Shown: positions 45,177 to 53,650 of the stretch, one piece after another
Numbering within the stretch: the stretch's first letter is position 1
Layout: each line of letters begins with the position of its first letter
Assembly: GCF_003024385.1 (NCBI RefSeq)
Contig: NZ_PVZN01000004.1
Location: 62,001 to 126,000 of the forward strand
Source: Pseudomonas sp. BBP2017
GTDB taxonomy: Bacteria; Pseudomonadota; Gammaproteobacteria; Pseudomonadales; Pseudomonadaceae
Direction of reading: 5' to 3'
DNA length: 64,000 bases
Position numbers and translations under genes: made by a program
The notes under the pieces: generated by a model
What the model saw: only the letters and a program-made list of their open reading frames with translations
The model's database searches: none
What the model was told of the DNA's origin: nothing

Positions 45177-45725
45177 TCAGAAGTTTGCCGGGGTGTTGGC
45201 GCTGATGATTTCCGCTTCGTCCTGGCCGATGTTCTTGAAGCTGTGGGGCAATGTGGTCGGGAAGTAGTAGCCGTCACCGGAGTTGAGGATGCTGACCTGG
45301 CCATCCACCCGCAGTTCGATGGTGCCACGGGTTACCAGGCCGCACTCTTCGCCTTCGGCGTGGACGATCGGCTCGTCGCCAGAGTCGGCGCCCGGTGCGT
45401 ACAGTTCGCGCAGCATGCGCATCTGCCGGCCTTCGACACTGGCACCCACCAACAGCATGCGCAAGCCGCTGTTGCCCAGGTCGGGCTGTTCGGTGGAACG
45501 GAACACGAAGCGTTCCTCGCGCGGCGGTTCGTCGAAGCTGAAGAACTCTGCAAGGGACATGGGAATGCCTTCGAGCAGTTTTTTCAGGGAACTGACCGAG
45601 GGGCTGACGCGATTTTGCTCGATCTGGGAGATCGTCGAGTTTGTCAGCCCGCTACGACGGGCCAGCTCCCGCTGGGAGAGTTTGTTGCGTTCACGCACCA
45701 GTTTGAGTCGTGTCCCCGTGTCCAT
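45177..45725 (-). CDS. XRE-cupin transcriptional regulator
   Basis: 182 aa: N-terminal XRE helix-turn-helix (LKLVRERNKLSQRELARRSG, LTNSTISQIEQNRVSPSVSS, about residues 7-47) and a C-terminal cupin (about 105-180, VHAEGEECGLVTRGTIELRV, GDGYYFPTTLPHSFKN). Architecture and length match PuuR-type regulators of polyamine or amino-acid catabolism; the ligand here is unknown. AAGG 5 nt before the ATG. It is convergent with the DASS transporter, which it might control. Confidence 0.9.
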   Translation of the reverse strand: MDTGTRLKLVRERNKLSQRELARRSGLTNSTISQIEQNRVSPSVSSLKKLLEGIPMSLAEFFSFDEPPREERFVFRSTEQPDLGNSGLRMLLVGASVEGRQMRMLRELYAPGADSGDEPIVHAEGEECGLVTRGTIELRVDGQVSILNSGDGYYFPTTLPHSFKNIGQDEAEIISANTPANF

Positions 45726-45835
45726 AGCCGCCTTATATATCGAAAATTTTTTGGCGGAGCATTAAAGCACATTCCGCGATGCTTTAGCGGCCCGCCTGTA
45801 TGGACGACTGACGCGGGTGCGGCCACAGTCCGACC

Positions 45836-46390
45836 TCAGCCCTGATTGTCGAGCTGGCGGTTGCGCAAAGGGGCGGGCCACATACTGCGCAACACCCCGT
45901 CGCGCCGCACCAGGCCATGCACCAGCGCCGCGCCCAGGTGTACCAGCACTGTCGCGAACAGCACGTAGGCCAACCAGCCATGGGCCTTACGCAGCGCTGC
46001 GTACAATTGCAGGTCGTGAGGCAACAGAGCCGGCAGGTGCAAGGGCAACGGGTAGCCACCGGCCGATAGCATGCCCCAGCCGATCAACGGCATGGCCAGC
46101 ATCAGTCCATACAGCAGCAGATGTGCAGCGCCGGCAGCCAGGCGCTGTGCTGTCGGCAGATCAGCGGGCAGCGGCGGGTGGGGCAAGGTCAGGCGCAAAA
46201 CGATGCGCACCAGCACCAACAACAGCAAGGCCAGGCCGATAGCCTTGTGCAAGCTGAGCAACCAGGTGTGGCGCGGCGACAGGTCAGTGATCATGCTCAC
46301 GCCGACGAACAGCATGGCCAGGATCAGCACCGCCATCAGCCAGTGCAGCAGGCGCGCCAGGGGATGGAAGGCAACAGGGACGGTACTCAT
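45836..46390 (-). CDS. Cytochrome b561 family protein
   Basis: 184-aa inner-membrane diheme cytochrome b561 with four hydrophobic segments. His residues at helix ends (FHPLARLLHWLMAVLILAML start, SLHKAIGLALLLLVLVRIVL, and GWLAYVLFATVLVHLGAALV followed by HG) are probable heme ligands. The ATG overlaps the peroxidase stop by 4 nt, so the two form one operon; b561 likely supplies quinol-derived electrons to the periplasmic peroxidase (inference from this recurrent pairing). Confidence 0.92.
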   Translation of the reverse strand: MSTVPVAFHPLARLLHWLMAVLILAMLFVGVSMITDLSPRHTWLLSLHKAIGLALLLLVLVRIVLRLTLPHPPLPADLPTAQRLAAGAAHLLLYGLMLAMPLIGWGMLSAGGYPLPLHLPALLPHDLQLYAALRKAHGWLAYVLFATVLVHLGAALVHGLVRRDGVLRSMWPAPLRNRQLDNQG

Positions 46391-47433
46391 GGTCGTGCTC
46401 CCAACTGGGCCGCCTCAACGCTGCGGCGGTTGAAGGACTCGGCGTACGCCGCCGAACGGGCGGCCAGGATCGGGTCGGCGGAGGGTTCGATGCCGCTGGG
46501 CAGGATCAACGGGTCGAAGTTGAGGTCGCGGCAGGCACCTTGCTCAGGGCCGTCGACCTGTTCGATCACCAGGGTGCCGGCATCGACGCTGCGACGCTCT
46601 GCTGGCCAGGGTTGGCTCGGGTCATCGACCGGATCAGCGGCCTCAGCCAGGGTCAGGCGCAGGTTCCAGCGCAAGGGGCCTTGGCGCAGGCGCTGTTGCA
46701 GGTCGTGTTGCAGGTAGTCACGGTCGTCGACCTGGCCCTGCAAGGCGGCGAACGGCGTCTGCGGCAACAGGCTCCAACGCACATACTGGCGGTTGCCTGC
46801 GGCGTCGATCAGGGCAAAGGCATTGATGCTGTTGAAGCTTGAGTTGGCAAAACTGTCCGGGGCCTTGTAGTCCTTGGCCCACTGGCGAAAGGCCGCACTC
46901 TCCGGGTGCGTGGCGAAAAACGCCTGGACCCGCGCTGGGTCCGGTTTGCCGGTTGCCGGATCCGGAGTCATCGCCAGCACTTGCTGGTAGAAGGCTTCGG
47001 GGCTGCTCACCGCCAATACTGGCGGGGTGTTCATGCCGGTGCGCCAGACCTGGCCATCGTCACTGCTCAACTGTAGCGCCAGGCTGCGGGTCGGGACGCT
47101 GGTATCGGCGCTGTAGGGGTTGCTGCCGCCAATCGCGAAGCGGCCAATCACCGGCACCCGTTGCTGGCTGAACACCCGGGCCCGGGACAACGATTGGGCC
47201 TGGTTGCTGCTGAGGAAGTAGCCACTGACGCACAGGCCCTTGGCGTGATTCTTACGGTAGCCGGGGTAGTGTCCGGCCTGGGCTTCGAAGGTGTCGATGA
47301 TATGCTTCGGGGTCAGGCGTTCGCTGCCGATCCAGCCGGCGGCATAGGCAAAGCCTGCGGCCAGGGTGCTTAGGCCCAGGCCGATTGCAGCCAGGCGCAA
47401 GGCGCGGGGACGACCGTGTAACGGAGTGCTCAT
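46387..47433 (-). CDS. Membrane-anchored catalase-related peroxidase
   Basis: 348 aa. An N-terminal hydrophobic segment (ALRLAAIGLGLSTLAAGFAYAA, split at about residues 11-32) exports or anchors a short catalase-fold domain. Catalase marks: RKNHAKGLCVSGYF with the distal His, SALFxLS-like ALQLSSDDG, and the proximal heme Tyr in RSAAYAESFNRRS near the C-terminus. The small size and the fused export signal mark the catalase-related peroxidase group, thought to use an external reductant rather than dismutate H2O2. The promoter carries the same ECF motif as the divergent sigma gene. Confidence 0.9.
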   Translation of the reverse strand: MSTPLHGRPRALRLAAIGLGLSTLAAGFAYAAGWIGSERLTPKHIIDTFEAQAGHYPGYRKNHAKGLCVSGYFLSSNQAQSLSRARVFSQQRVPVIGRFAIGGSNPYSADTSVPTRSLALQLSSDDGQVWRTGMNTPPVLAVSSPEAFYQQVLAMTPDPATGKPDPARVQAFFATHPESAAFRQWAKDYKAPDSFANSSFNSINAFALIDAAGNRQYVRWSLLPQTPFAALQGQVDDRDYLQHDLQQRLRQGPLRWNLRLTLAEAADPVDDPSQPWPAERRSVDAGTLVIEQVDGPEQGACRDLNFDPLILPSGIEPSADPILAARSAAYAESFNRRSVEAAQLGARP

Positions 47434-47466
47434 GGCGGCGATCCGGGTCAGTGAATGAGCCGGTAC

Positions 47467-47491
47467 GACGTTTGGGACAACTATTTATTCC
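47467..47491 (-). promoter_or_regulatory. ECF-type promoter for the peroxidase-b561 operon
   Basis: On the minus strand: GGAATAA (47491-47485), a 15-nt gap after GGAATA, then CGTC (47470-47467). The predicted leader is about 25-30 bases. The pattern and spacing are identical to the divergent promoter at 47501-47525. Confidence 0.75.
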
Positions 47492-47500
47492 TCGCCTCGT

Positions 47501-47525
47501 GGAATAATTTTTTCTCTACAGCGTC
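47501..47525 (+). promoter_or_regulatory. ECF-type promoter for the sigma/anti-sigma operon
   Basis: GGAATAA (47501-47507) and CGTC (47522-47525), with 15 nt between GGAATA and CGTC, resembling the general ECF consensus (GGAAC-like -35, CGTC -10). It implies autoregulation. Confidence 0.75.
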
Positions 47526-47565
47526 TGCCTCGTACACTGATCGCTTACAGGCCAAGGCCCTGGTA

Positions 47566-48075
47566 ATGAACGAACTCGATGACGACCAACTACGCGAGAT
47601 GCTTGAGCGCCTGCGCCGCTTCGCCCTGTGGCTGACCCGCGAGGCGAGCAGCGCTGACGACCTGGTCCAGGCCACCGTCGAGCGTGCCCTTAGCCGCCAC
47701 GGCCAGCAGCGCGAACACGACAGCCTGCGGGCCTGGCTGTTCTCGATCCTCTACCGGCAATTTATCGACGGCAAACGCCGCGAGCGTCGCCATGCTCGCT
47801 GGCTGGCCTGGTTCGGACGCGGCGAGGAGGCCGGCAACGCTACCGAGGACATTGTCATGGCCCAGTCTGGCCTGGCTGCCTTTGCCCGTTTGCCCACCGA
47901 GCAACGTGCCTTGTTACTGCTGGTCAGTGTCGAAGGCCTGAGTTACAAGGAGGCCGCCCAGGCCTTGGGAGTGCCGATTGGCACGGTGATGTCGCGATTG
48001 TCGCGGGCACGCGTGGCGTTGCGCGAACTGGCCGAGGGCACTACCGCGTCCCCGGCGTTGCGGAGGTTGAAATGA
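47566..48075 (+). CDS. ECF-type sigma factor of the peroxidase module
   Basis: 169-aa ECF sigma. Region 2: LRRFALWLTREASSADDLVQ and ATVERALSRH; region 4: LPTEQRALLLLVSVEGLSYK and EAAQALGVPIGTVMSRLSRA. ATG 47566 was chosen because the extra upstream codons include the promoter itself. Overlaps the anti-sigma gene by ATGA. The mirrored promoters suggest that it drives itself and the divergent peroxidase-b561 operon, forming an oxidative- or copper-type stress response (inference). Confidence 0.9.
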   Translation: MNELDDDQLREMLERLRRFALWLTREASSADDLVQATVERALSRHGQQREHDSLRAWLFSILYRQFIDGKRRERRHARWLAWFGRGEEAGNATEDIVMAQSGLAAFARLPTEQRALLLLVSVEGLSYKEAAQALGVPIGTVMSRLSRARVALRELAEGTTASPALRRLK

Positions 48076-48824
48076 GTCAGTTGATCCCGTCAGAAGACGA
48101 ACTGCACGCTTATGTCGACGAGTGCCTGGAGCCGGAACGCCGGCGGGCGGTGGAGCTGTACCTGGCCGTCAACCCAGAGCAGGCCCGGCAGGTCGAAGGC
48201 TGGCGTCGGGACGCGCGGCAACTGCGCGCCGCTTTGTCAGGCTTTGCCGGGCAGGCCGCCAATCCACGGCTTGATCCGGCCCATGTCCGTCGTCAGCTGC
48301 GTCGGCGCCGGCAGCGGCGCTGGGCCAATGCTGCGGTGCTGTTGCTGACGCTGGGCATCGGTGGCCTGGGTGGCTGGCAGGTGCGCGAGACCAGCCTGAT
48401 GGCCACCAACCCGCCAATGGCCGATGCGCTGCAGGCCCATCGGCTGTTCGCCGATGCCAGCGCCCTGGACCTCAGCGCGCGTGATCCGGCACGTCTGCAG
48501 GCCTGGTTGGGACAACATTTTCGTCACGTCGGCAACCTGCCGGACTTGTCGTCCTATGGTTTTACTCCGTTGGGTGCACGCTTGCTGAGTAACGAGCAGG
48601 GGCCAGCCGCCTTGCTGGTGTTCGAGGATGCCCAGGGCCAACGTATCAGTCTGTTCCTGCGCTCGCCGAGCGAACAGTTCACGCGCATGCCCAGTGGCGA
48701 GCGCACCGATGGCCAATTGCAGGCCCGTTACTGGTCTCACGGCGACTACAACTATGCGTTGATCAGCGCCGCAGCCGACAGCCGCGGCGCACAACTGCGC
48801 AAGGCACTGGATATCGCCTTGTAG
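48072..48824 (+). CDS. Anti-sigma factor (transmembrane)
   Basis: 250 aa. Cytoplasmic N-terminal anti-sigma domain (PSEDELHAYVDECLEPERRR, AVELYLAVNPEQARQVEGWR), one membrane helix after an Arg-rich stop (RRRRQRR then WANAAVLLLTLGIGGLGGWQV, split at about residues 85-105) and a periplasmic sensor domain (about 110-250). There is no HxxxCxxC zinc motif, so it is not a ZAS-type redox sensor. The signal must act on the periplasmic domain. Coupled to the sigma gene by a 4-nt overlap. Confidence 0.88.
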   Translation: MSQLIPSEDELHAYVDECLEPERRRAVELYLAVNPEQARQVEGWRRDARQLRAALSGFAGQAANPRLDPAHVRRQLRRRRQRRWANAAVLLLTLGIGGLGGWQVRETSLMATNPPMADALQAHRLFADASALDLSARDPARLQAWLGQHFRHVGNLPDLSSYGFTPLGARLLSNEQGPAALLVFEDAQGQRISLFLRSPSEQFTRMPSGERTDGQLQARYWSHGDYNYALISAAADSRGAQLRKALDIAL

Positions 48825-48901
48825 CCGGTCGCCGCCGGCAGGCGTAAGCTCGAAACTGTTTGACCCGGCAGTTCGTTCCATCACCTGAGAGGTAAGGCGA
48901 A

Positions 48902-49237
48902 ATGAAGCGCAAGCAAGGTTTGGTAGTGGCAGCGCTGTTGCTGCTGACCGGCCAGAGCGCGCTGGCCTCGGCACCAGAAGTGAAGGATGCGCGTCTGGTT
49001 GCCCATGAGCAGGCAGTGCAGGCCTATGCGGCAAGAACCGGCAAAACCGTCCCGGCTGTTCAGGACTACCGCTACGGCACATCGATCGATGTCGCCCGGC
49101 TGATCGAACAGACTCCCATGGCCCGCGGTTGTGAAGCGGCGCCGATGTTGATGACCTACGAGGATGCGTCCGGACAGTTGGTAACCCTGCATTATCGGCT
49201 CGAAGGACAGTGCCCGCGGTTCCAGGCCACGCGTTGA
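48902..49237 (+). CDS. DUF2790 secreted protein
   Basis: 111 aa with a Sec signal peptide (about residues 1-22, LLLLTGQSALASA). The mature part has the DUF2790 pattern: YRYGTSIDVARLIEQTPMAR, then CEAAPMLMTYEDASGQLVTL and HYRLEGQC, with two Cys (about 77 and 104) that may form a disulfide. Common in Pseudomonas, function unknown. GAGAGGTAAGG precedes the ATG. It lies 77 nt after the anti-sigma gene and might be cotranscribed. Confidence 0.85.
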   Translation: MKRKQGLVVAALLLLTGQSALASAPEVKDARLVAHEQAVQAYAARTGKTVPAVQDYRYGTSIDVARLIEQTPMARGCEAAPMLMTYEDASGQLVTLHYRLEGQCPRFQATR

Positions 49238-49337
49238 TACACCACCGGCAGCGGCGAGGGGGTGTCGCTGCTTCACCGCAGCGAATATAGTCAGCAGATC
49301 CCATGACAGCACTTGGCTTGTATCAGGGTATTAATTA

Positions 49338-49357
49338 GAATCAATCTCATTTGATTC
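49338..49357. promoter_or_regulatory. Fur-box-like palindrome upstream of fecI-type gene
   Basis: Perfect arms GAATCAA (49338-49344) and TTGATTC (49351-49357) around TCTCAT. The AT-rich palindrome about 22 bases before the sigma gene resembles a Fur box and would fit iron repression of fecI-fecR. Confidence 0.55.
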
Positions 49358-49379
49358 TTTCCCTCGCAGGTGCGTTGAG

Positions 49380-49889
49380 ATGAGCGAAGCGGTGATCCTT
49401 TCTGAGCAGACGCTGCACGGTCTTTACCGTGATCACCGCACCTGGCTGGAAAGCTGGTTGCACCGACGCCTGGGCAATCGCTGGGATGCTGCCGACCTCA
49501 GTCAGGATACCTTTCTGCGCGTGCTTGCCAGCCCTCAGGTGCTCGAAGAGCTGCGGGAGCCACGCGCCTACCTGCTGACCGTCGGCAAACGGCTGCTGGT
49601 CAACTTCTACAAACGCCGCAGTCTCGAACAAGCCTACCTTGAGGCGCTAGCCAACTTGCCCGAAGCCCTGGCACCGTCACCGGAGCAGCGCTGGTTGCTG
49701 CTGGAAACCCTGCAAGCCCTGGATGAACTGCTTGACGGCCTGGCGCCGCAGGTGCGGCGGGCCTTTCTCTGGTCACAGCTCGAAGGCCTCGGCTATGCGC
49801 AAATTGCCGAGCGCCTGCAGGTCAGCGAACGCACGGTAAAACGCTACATGGCCCAGGCCTACGAGCACTGCCTGTTGGCCGAACTATGA
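49380..49889 (+). CDS. FecI-family ECF sigma factor
   Basis: 169-aa iron-starvation sigma. N-terminal LYRDHRTWLESWLHRRLGNR and WDAADLSQDTFLRVL are typical of FecI region 2; region 4 is LEGLGYAQIAERLQVSERTV then KRYMAQAYEHC. It partners with the adjacent FecR-like protein (4-nt overlap). Its target receptor gene is probably the STN-type TonB receptor about 7 kb to the right, which has a FecI-type promoter, since no receptor gene follows fecR directly. Confidence 0.92.
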   Translation: MSEAVILSEQTLHGLYRDHRTWLESWLHRRLGNRWDAADLSQDTFLRVLASPQVLEELREPRAYLLTVGKRLLVNFYKRRSLEQAYLEALANLPEALAPSPEQRWLLLETLQALDELLDGLAPQVRRAFLWSQLEGLGYAQIAERLQVSERTVKRYMAQAYEHCLLAEL

Positions 49890-50833
49890 ACCGTACGAAT
49901 AGCCCCGAGGCGCGGCAGCTGGCCCGTACTGCTGCAGTCTGGCTGGCGTTACTCGACTCAGGGCGGGCCAGTGCCGAAGATCTGCAACGGCTTGATCATT
50001 GGCGTGCGGCCGATCCGCGTCACGAACAGCTGTGGCAACGCGCCGAGGGCCTGCGTCAACGCTTTCAGGCGGTGCCGCAAGCGTTGGCGATGGCCAGCCT
50101 GGACCGTGCGCAGGTCGATCGCCGTGCCTTGCTCAAGCGAGGCCTGGCGTTGGCCGTACTGGTGCCAGGTGGCTGGTTGCTGAGCCAGCAGTTGCCGCTG
50201 GCGGTGTGGCGCGCAGACTTGCGTACTGCCGTCGGTGAGCGGCGCGGTGTGCGTCTGGTGGATAGCAGCTTGTTACAGCTGAACACCGCCACTGCGGTGG
50301 ATCTGCAGATGGCTGAGCATCGATTGACCCTGATCGAAGGCGAGATTGCCCTCAGCGTCAATCGCGCGCAGCCGATTGACGTCAGCTTCGGCTTGGGCCG
50401 GGTGAGCACGGGCCAGGCGCAGATCTGTCTACGCCGCGACGCTGACAGCTGCCAGATTTCGGTGCTGCATGGCACGGTGCAGGTGCAGCCGGGGCAGGGC
50501 GGGGAACTGGCGCTGCATTATGGCGACCAACTGACCCTGTACGCTGATGGCAGCGGCGCCATGGGGCGCTTCGATCCGCATATGCCTGACTGGCGTGACG
50601 GCGTGTTGAGTGTCGACAACCAGCCCTTGGGTCTGTTCCTGCGTGAAGTCGCCCGCTATCGTCCGGGCATCCTGCGCTGGGAACCGGGGTTGGAGTCGCT
50701 GAAGGTCACCGGTACCTTCCAGTTGAACGACACGGACCGGATTCTGGCCTTGCTGGCCGCCAGCCTGCCGCTGACCGTGCAATCGCGTAGCCGCTACTGG
50801 GTCACATTGGTTCCACGGCAAGCGTCGGTGTGA
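49886..50833 (+). CDS. FecR-family anti-sigma/regulator
   Basis: 315 aa: N-terminal DUF4880 (ARTAAVWLALLDSGRASAED, LQRLDHWRAADPRHEQLWQR, about residues 9-55), one membrane segment (KRGLALAVLVPGGWLLSQQL, about 89-108) and periplasmic FecR domain (ERRGVRLVDSSLLQLNTATA onward, with LGLFLREVARYRPGIL-like C-terminal secretin/STN-binding part). It carries the signal from an occupied TonB receptor to the sigma factor. Starts in an ATGA overlap with the sigma gene. Confidence 0.92.
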   Translation: MNRTNSPEARQLARTAAVWLALLDSGRASAEDLQRLDHWRAADPRHEQLWQRAEGLRQRFQAVPQALAMASLDRAQVDRRALLKRGLALAVLVPGGWLLSQQLPLAVWRADLRTAVGERRGVRLVDSSLLQLNTATAVDLQMAEHRLTLIEGEIALSVNRAQPIDVSFGLGRVSTGQAQICLRRDADSCQISVLHGTVQVQPGQGGELALHYGDQLTLYADGSGAMGRFDPHMPDWRDGVLSVDNQPLGLFLREVARYRPGILRWEPGLESLKVTGTFQLNDTDRILALLAASLPLTVQSRSRYWVTLVPRQASV

Positions 50834-51004
50834 AGGCTCCAATACCTGCTCGCCCACTGCCAGGCCGGGAGTCGTAGTGAGCATTCCTGGAGTACCGTCC
50901 TGGGCTTAGCCCTTTGCGCGGGCGGGCGACGTGGATGATGCCGGCTGCGACTATAGGCCTGGCCTTGGGCAAACGGTAATCGTCGGCACGGCTGAGCGCA
51001 AGAC

Positions 51005-52366
51005 TCAATGAAATACCTGAACCACCAGGCCTTCGACGGCATAGCCCTGCTCCACGGACCTGGCCTTGAGGATCAATACCGCATTGGGTGCGCTTCTGAG
51101 CACTGCGATCAGGAACAGCTCATCGTTCTGGCCGTTGCCCACCAGCGCAGGTAGTTCCTGTGCCCGCGGCGGTACCAGCAATGAGCGCCAGGTTTGCTCA
51201 TCAGCGGTGACAAAACCCTGCGCATCGCCAACGAATTTTCCCGGAGGAAACTCAGCGTCGTCGGCCAGGCCGCGATCGGTCATTCGCAGGCGCAACAGCC
51301 TGTCGATGGGTTGATCTTCGAGCGTCATCGGACGGCCGCCAAAAAACGGCGCCAAAGTCTGAGGCAGTTGCTCTGGCGGGCTGGTCAGCCAGGTCTGCAG
51401 GAATGCATTGGCCCACTGCCTGGCCTGTGGTGACGACTTGACCGCAAGACTCTCCAGTGTCGATTGCAACAGGGCATCGGCTTCGGTATCCAGGCGCCAG
51501 CCGGTGGTTTGTCGTTCGTAGTCAGGCACAGCAGGCATCGCCGCTGTGACCTTTGCAGGCGCCGGGCGCAAGTCGATGGCGGGACTACCCCAGAAGCGTT
51601 GATCACCATCGGACAGGCTGGTGTTACCGGCAATCGCTCGGGCCTGCGGCACATTGTGGGTTTCTAACCATTGAGACTTGGCAGTTCTGGTCTTGAGCTG
51701 GCAGAAGGCGAACACTTGTGGCTCCAACGCCGACCAGTCTTTGGCCGTCGTGGTCAGGCTCATCGACTGCCGGTAGCGGTGCAGATAGCCGTAGCTCGTT
51801 TTTGCCGCCTCACGGCAGTCAAAGGGGTAGACATAGGTACGGTCGGCCTGATGCTGCAAAGCACCGCCGCGATCAATCGCGTGAGTCCAGACCCATTGCT
51901 CAGGGCAGGGCGCATGGTGGTCCGACACGCCATGATGAGAAAAGGAATCCTGCCAGCCATGCAGGGCCTGGCCGAACTTGAGCAGATGCGCTTGCGGGCC
52001 GTGACCCGGCTCGGCGAGCACACTGTTGATCTGCCCCTGGGCAAATACCTCGGTGTTATCCACCGGTCGAGCGGCCGGTAATGCGGGCGGTGGATTCTGT
52101 GCGCGAAAGTGAAGGTAGCGGGTGAGCTTGCTGGCGTCTTCCTGGCGCTTGATGCACAGCTGCCAGATGATCGCGTGTTTAGCGTCGAGCAAGCCAGTAT
52201 CGGTGAGTTCATCACCGCGGGCGATGTCGTGGCTCTGTTGATGATCAAAGCCGGCCTGAATCGCAAGCCAGTAGGTCAGACCGAAATGAAAGTCGGATTC
52301 GTAGGCGAGGGCAGGCAGCCTGAATGTCAGCAGTAACGGTAAGAGCGCGATGCGCATGAGGCTCAT
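51005..52366 (-). CDS. Putative secreted zinc-dependent phospholipase C/P1-nuclease-like protein
   Basis: About 453 aa with a signal peptide (MRIALLPLLLTFRLPALA). Features recalling zinc-dependent phospholipase C/S1-P1 folds: YESDFHFGLTYWLAIQAGF just after cleavage, IARGDELTD, and LHGWQDSFSHHGVSDHHAP (about residues 150-170) with clustered His and Asp; similar HxxxD-SH sets bind zinc. The C-terminal half is not recognised. Both ATG 52366 and ATG 52357 are possible and neither has a strong ribosome-binding site. The family call is tentative. Confidence 0.5.
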   Translation of the reverse strand: MSLMRIALLPLLLTFRLPALAYESDFHFGLTYWLAIQAGFDHQQSHDIARGDELTDTGLLDAKHAIIWQLCIKRQEDASKLTRYLHFRAQNPPPALPAARPVDNTEVFAQGQINSVLAEPGHGPQAHLLKFGQALHGWQDSFSHHGVSDHHAPCPEQWVWTHAIDRGGALQHQADRTYVYPFDCREAAKTSYGYLHRYRQSMSLTTTAKDWSALEPQVFAFCQLKTRTAKSQWLETHNVPQARAIAGNTSLSDGDQRFWGSPAIDLRPAPAKVTAAMPAVPDYERQTTGWRLDTEADALLQSTLESLAVKSSPQARQWANAFLQTWLTSPPEQLPQTLAPFFGGRPMTLEDQPIDRLLRLRMTDRGLADDAEFPPGKFVGDAQGFVTADEQTWRSLLVPPRAQELPALVGNGQNDELFLIAVLRSAPNAVLILKARSVEQGYAVEGLVVQVFH

Positions 52367-52453
52367 GATTGCGATTGCCTGGGTGGCTGGGCGCAGTCTT
52401 GAGTGTAGCGTCAAAGACCACAGCGCCCGGCGCACGCCAGGAGAGCCTCGCGA

Positions 52454-52786
52454 TTAAGTGTTGTCCTTGATCGTCTTGCTGCTGCCGTTGGTTTTCACCG
52501 AAGCGATGCCCGCATCACGCGATTGCGCAGTGGCGTACATCTGGCTGCTGCCGATGATCTGGTGGTTGGCGGCTTTGAGGTTGAAATGAAATTTGCCATT
52601 ACTGGCCTCTTTCTTCTCGTAGCGCTCATCCGTGCCGCTGTTGGTCTGGACCGAGGCAATACCACTTTCGGCCGAGGCCTTGGTCTTGTACAACTCACTG
52701 GTAAGAATGACTTCGCCATTGCCCGCCTTGAGAACAAAGCGAAACTGACCGTCACTGCTGTTACTCAACTCAAACCATCCTGCCAT
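52454..52786 (-). CDS. YegP/DUF1508 family protein (two repeats)
   Basis: 110 aa made of two tandem DUF1508 units of about 48 residues: FELSNSSDGQFRFVLKAGNG ... SELYKTKASAESGIASVQTN and YEKKEASNGKFHFNLKAANH ... SQMYATAQSRDAGIASVKTN. A small beta-rich protein of unknown function, common in proteobacteria. Start at 52786 with AGGAACTCC-type upstream bases on the minus strand. Confidence 0.93.
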   Translation of the reverse strand: MAGWFELSNSSDGQFRFVLKAGNGEVILTSELYKTKASAESGIASVQTNSGTDERYEKKEASNGKFHFNLKAANHQIIGSSQMYATAQSRDAGIASVKTNGSSKTIKDNT

Positions 52787-52798
52787 AGGAACTCCTTG

Positions 52799-53269
52799 TT
52801 ACGCAGATAAGCCTGGGTGCGCTGCTTGCGTGCTCGCTTGCAGTGACACGTCAGTATGGTGGGCTTTGTGCGCTTGTCCAATCGTGGGGGCGTCCACCCA
52901 GGACAATCCTGACTGCACATGGACATGCTTGTGCCGGACAGGCTCGAACGGCGTGTCCAGCGTTCCCAGCGCGATACTGACCCAATCGGCAAATGTGCCC
53001 GCCGCATCGCGCCAGAACAGGTTCGCGCCACAGTTTGAACAGAAACTGCGACTGACACTGGGCGAGGACTTGAATACGCGTATCGCCTGATCAGCGTCGC
53101 AGACCGTCAAGCGGGTACCAGGCACGCTGCCATAGCTGGCAAAGGCTGCGCCATGAGCCTTGCGGCATTGGCTGCAATGGCAATGGGTAACGGCCTTGAT
53201 TGGCCCGTCAATATGGAAAGTGACGGCGCCGCATAGGCAGCTGCCGTGATACGCCGATGTGCTATTCAT
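52799..53269 (-). CDS. GFA family (glutathione-dependent formaldehyde-activating-like) protein
   Basis: 156-aa zinc protein. Cys set as in the GFA fold: GSCLCGAVTF (about residues 10-19), CHCSQCRKAHGAAF (about 29-42) and SFCSNCGANLFW (about 75-86). Most family members are of unknown substrate; a few act in formaldehyde or thiol chemistry. ATG 53269 chosen since the family begins just before the CLCG motif. Confidence 0.9.
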   Translation of the reverse strand: MNSTSAYHGSCLCGAVTFHIDGPIKAVTHCHCSQCRKAHGAAFASYGSVPGTRLTVCDADQAIRVFKSSPSVSRSFCSNCGANLFWRDAAGTFADWVSIALGTLDTPFEPVRHKHVHVQSGLSWVDAPTIGQAHKAHHTDVSLQASTQAAHPGLSA

Positions 53270-53320
53270 CCGTTGATGCGCCCAGGGCCAAAGGTTGAAG
53301 ATCATACACGCGCTAATTCG

Positions 53321-53650
53321 CTAGCGCTGCGCGACCGCATGCTGGACACACTGCTCGTAGTAAGTCTGTTTGATCGCTGCCGGCTTGAGCCGCGACTGGC
53401 TGTTATAGGTTTGCTCGGTAATGCCCATGGCGGTCATACGCATCCACGGTTTAGGGAATTTGCGTACCTGCAGCTTTTTGCGCGCCGAGTACAAGGTTAC
53501 GCCAGACAGCTTGGACTGCTGTGCGCCGGCGGCTATATCCGATCCCCAACTGCACACATAGCGATCATTCTTGCCTAGCGCTTTGGCCTGTGCGCCAAGG
53601 GCGAAAGCGGCGAGAAAAAACGTTGCAAGGGTCAATCCATAAGCCCGCAT
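53321..53650 (-). CDS. Exported hypothetical protein (109 aa)
   Basis: Signal peptide MRAYGLTLATFFLAAFALGA with cleavage near AQA, then a basic mature part of about 87 residues with two Cys (YVCSWG and EQCVQHA, likely a disulfide) and KLQVRKFPKPWMRMTAMGIT. No family recognised. Convergent arrangement on neither side; it follows the cystathionine beta-synthase promoter region. Confidence 0.65.
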   Translation of the reverse strand: MRAYGLTLATFFLAAFALGAQAKALGKNDRYVCSWGSDIAAGAQQSKLSGVTLYSARKKLQVRKFPKPWMRMTAMGITEQTYNSQSRLKPAAIKQTYYEQCVQHAVAQR

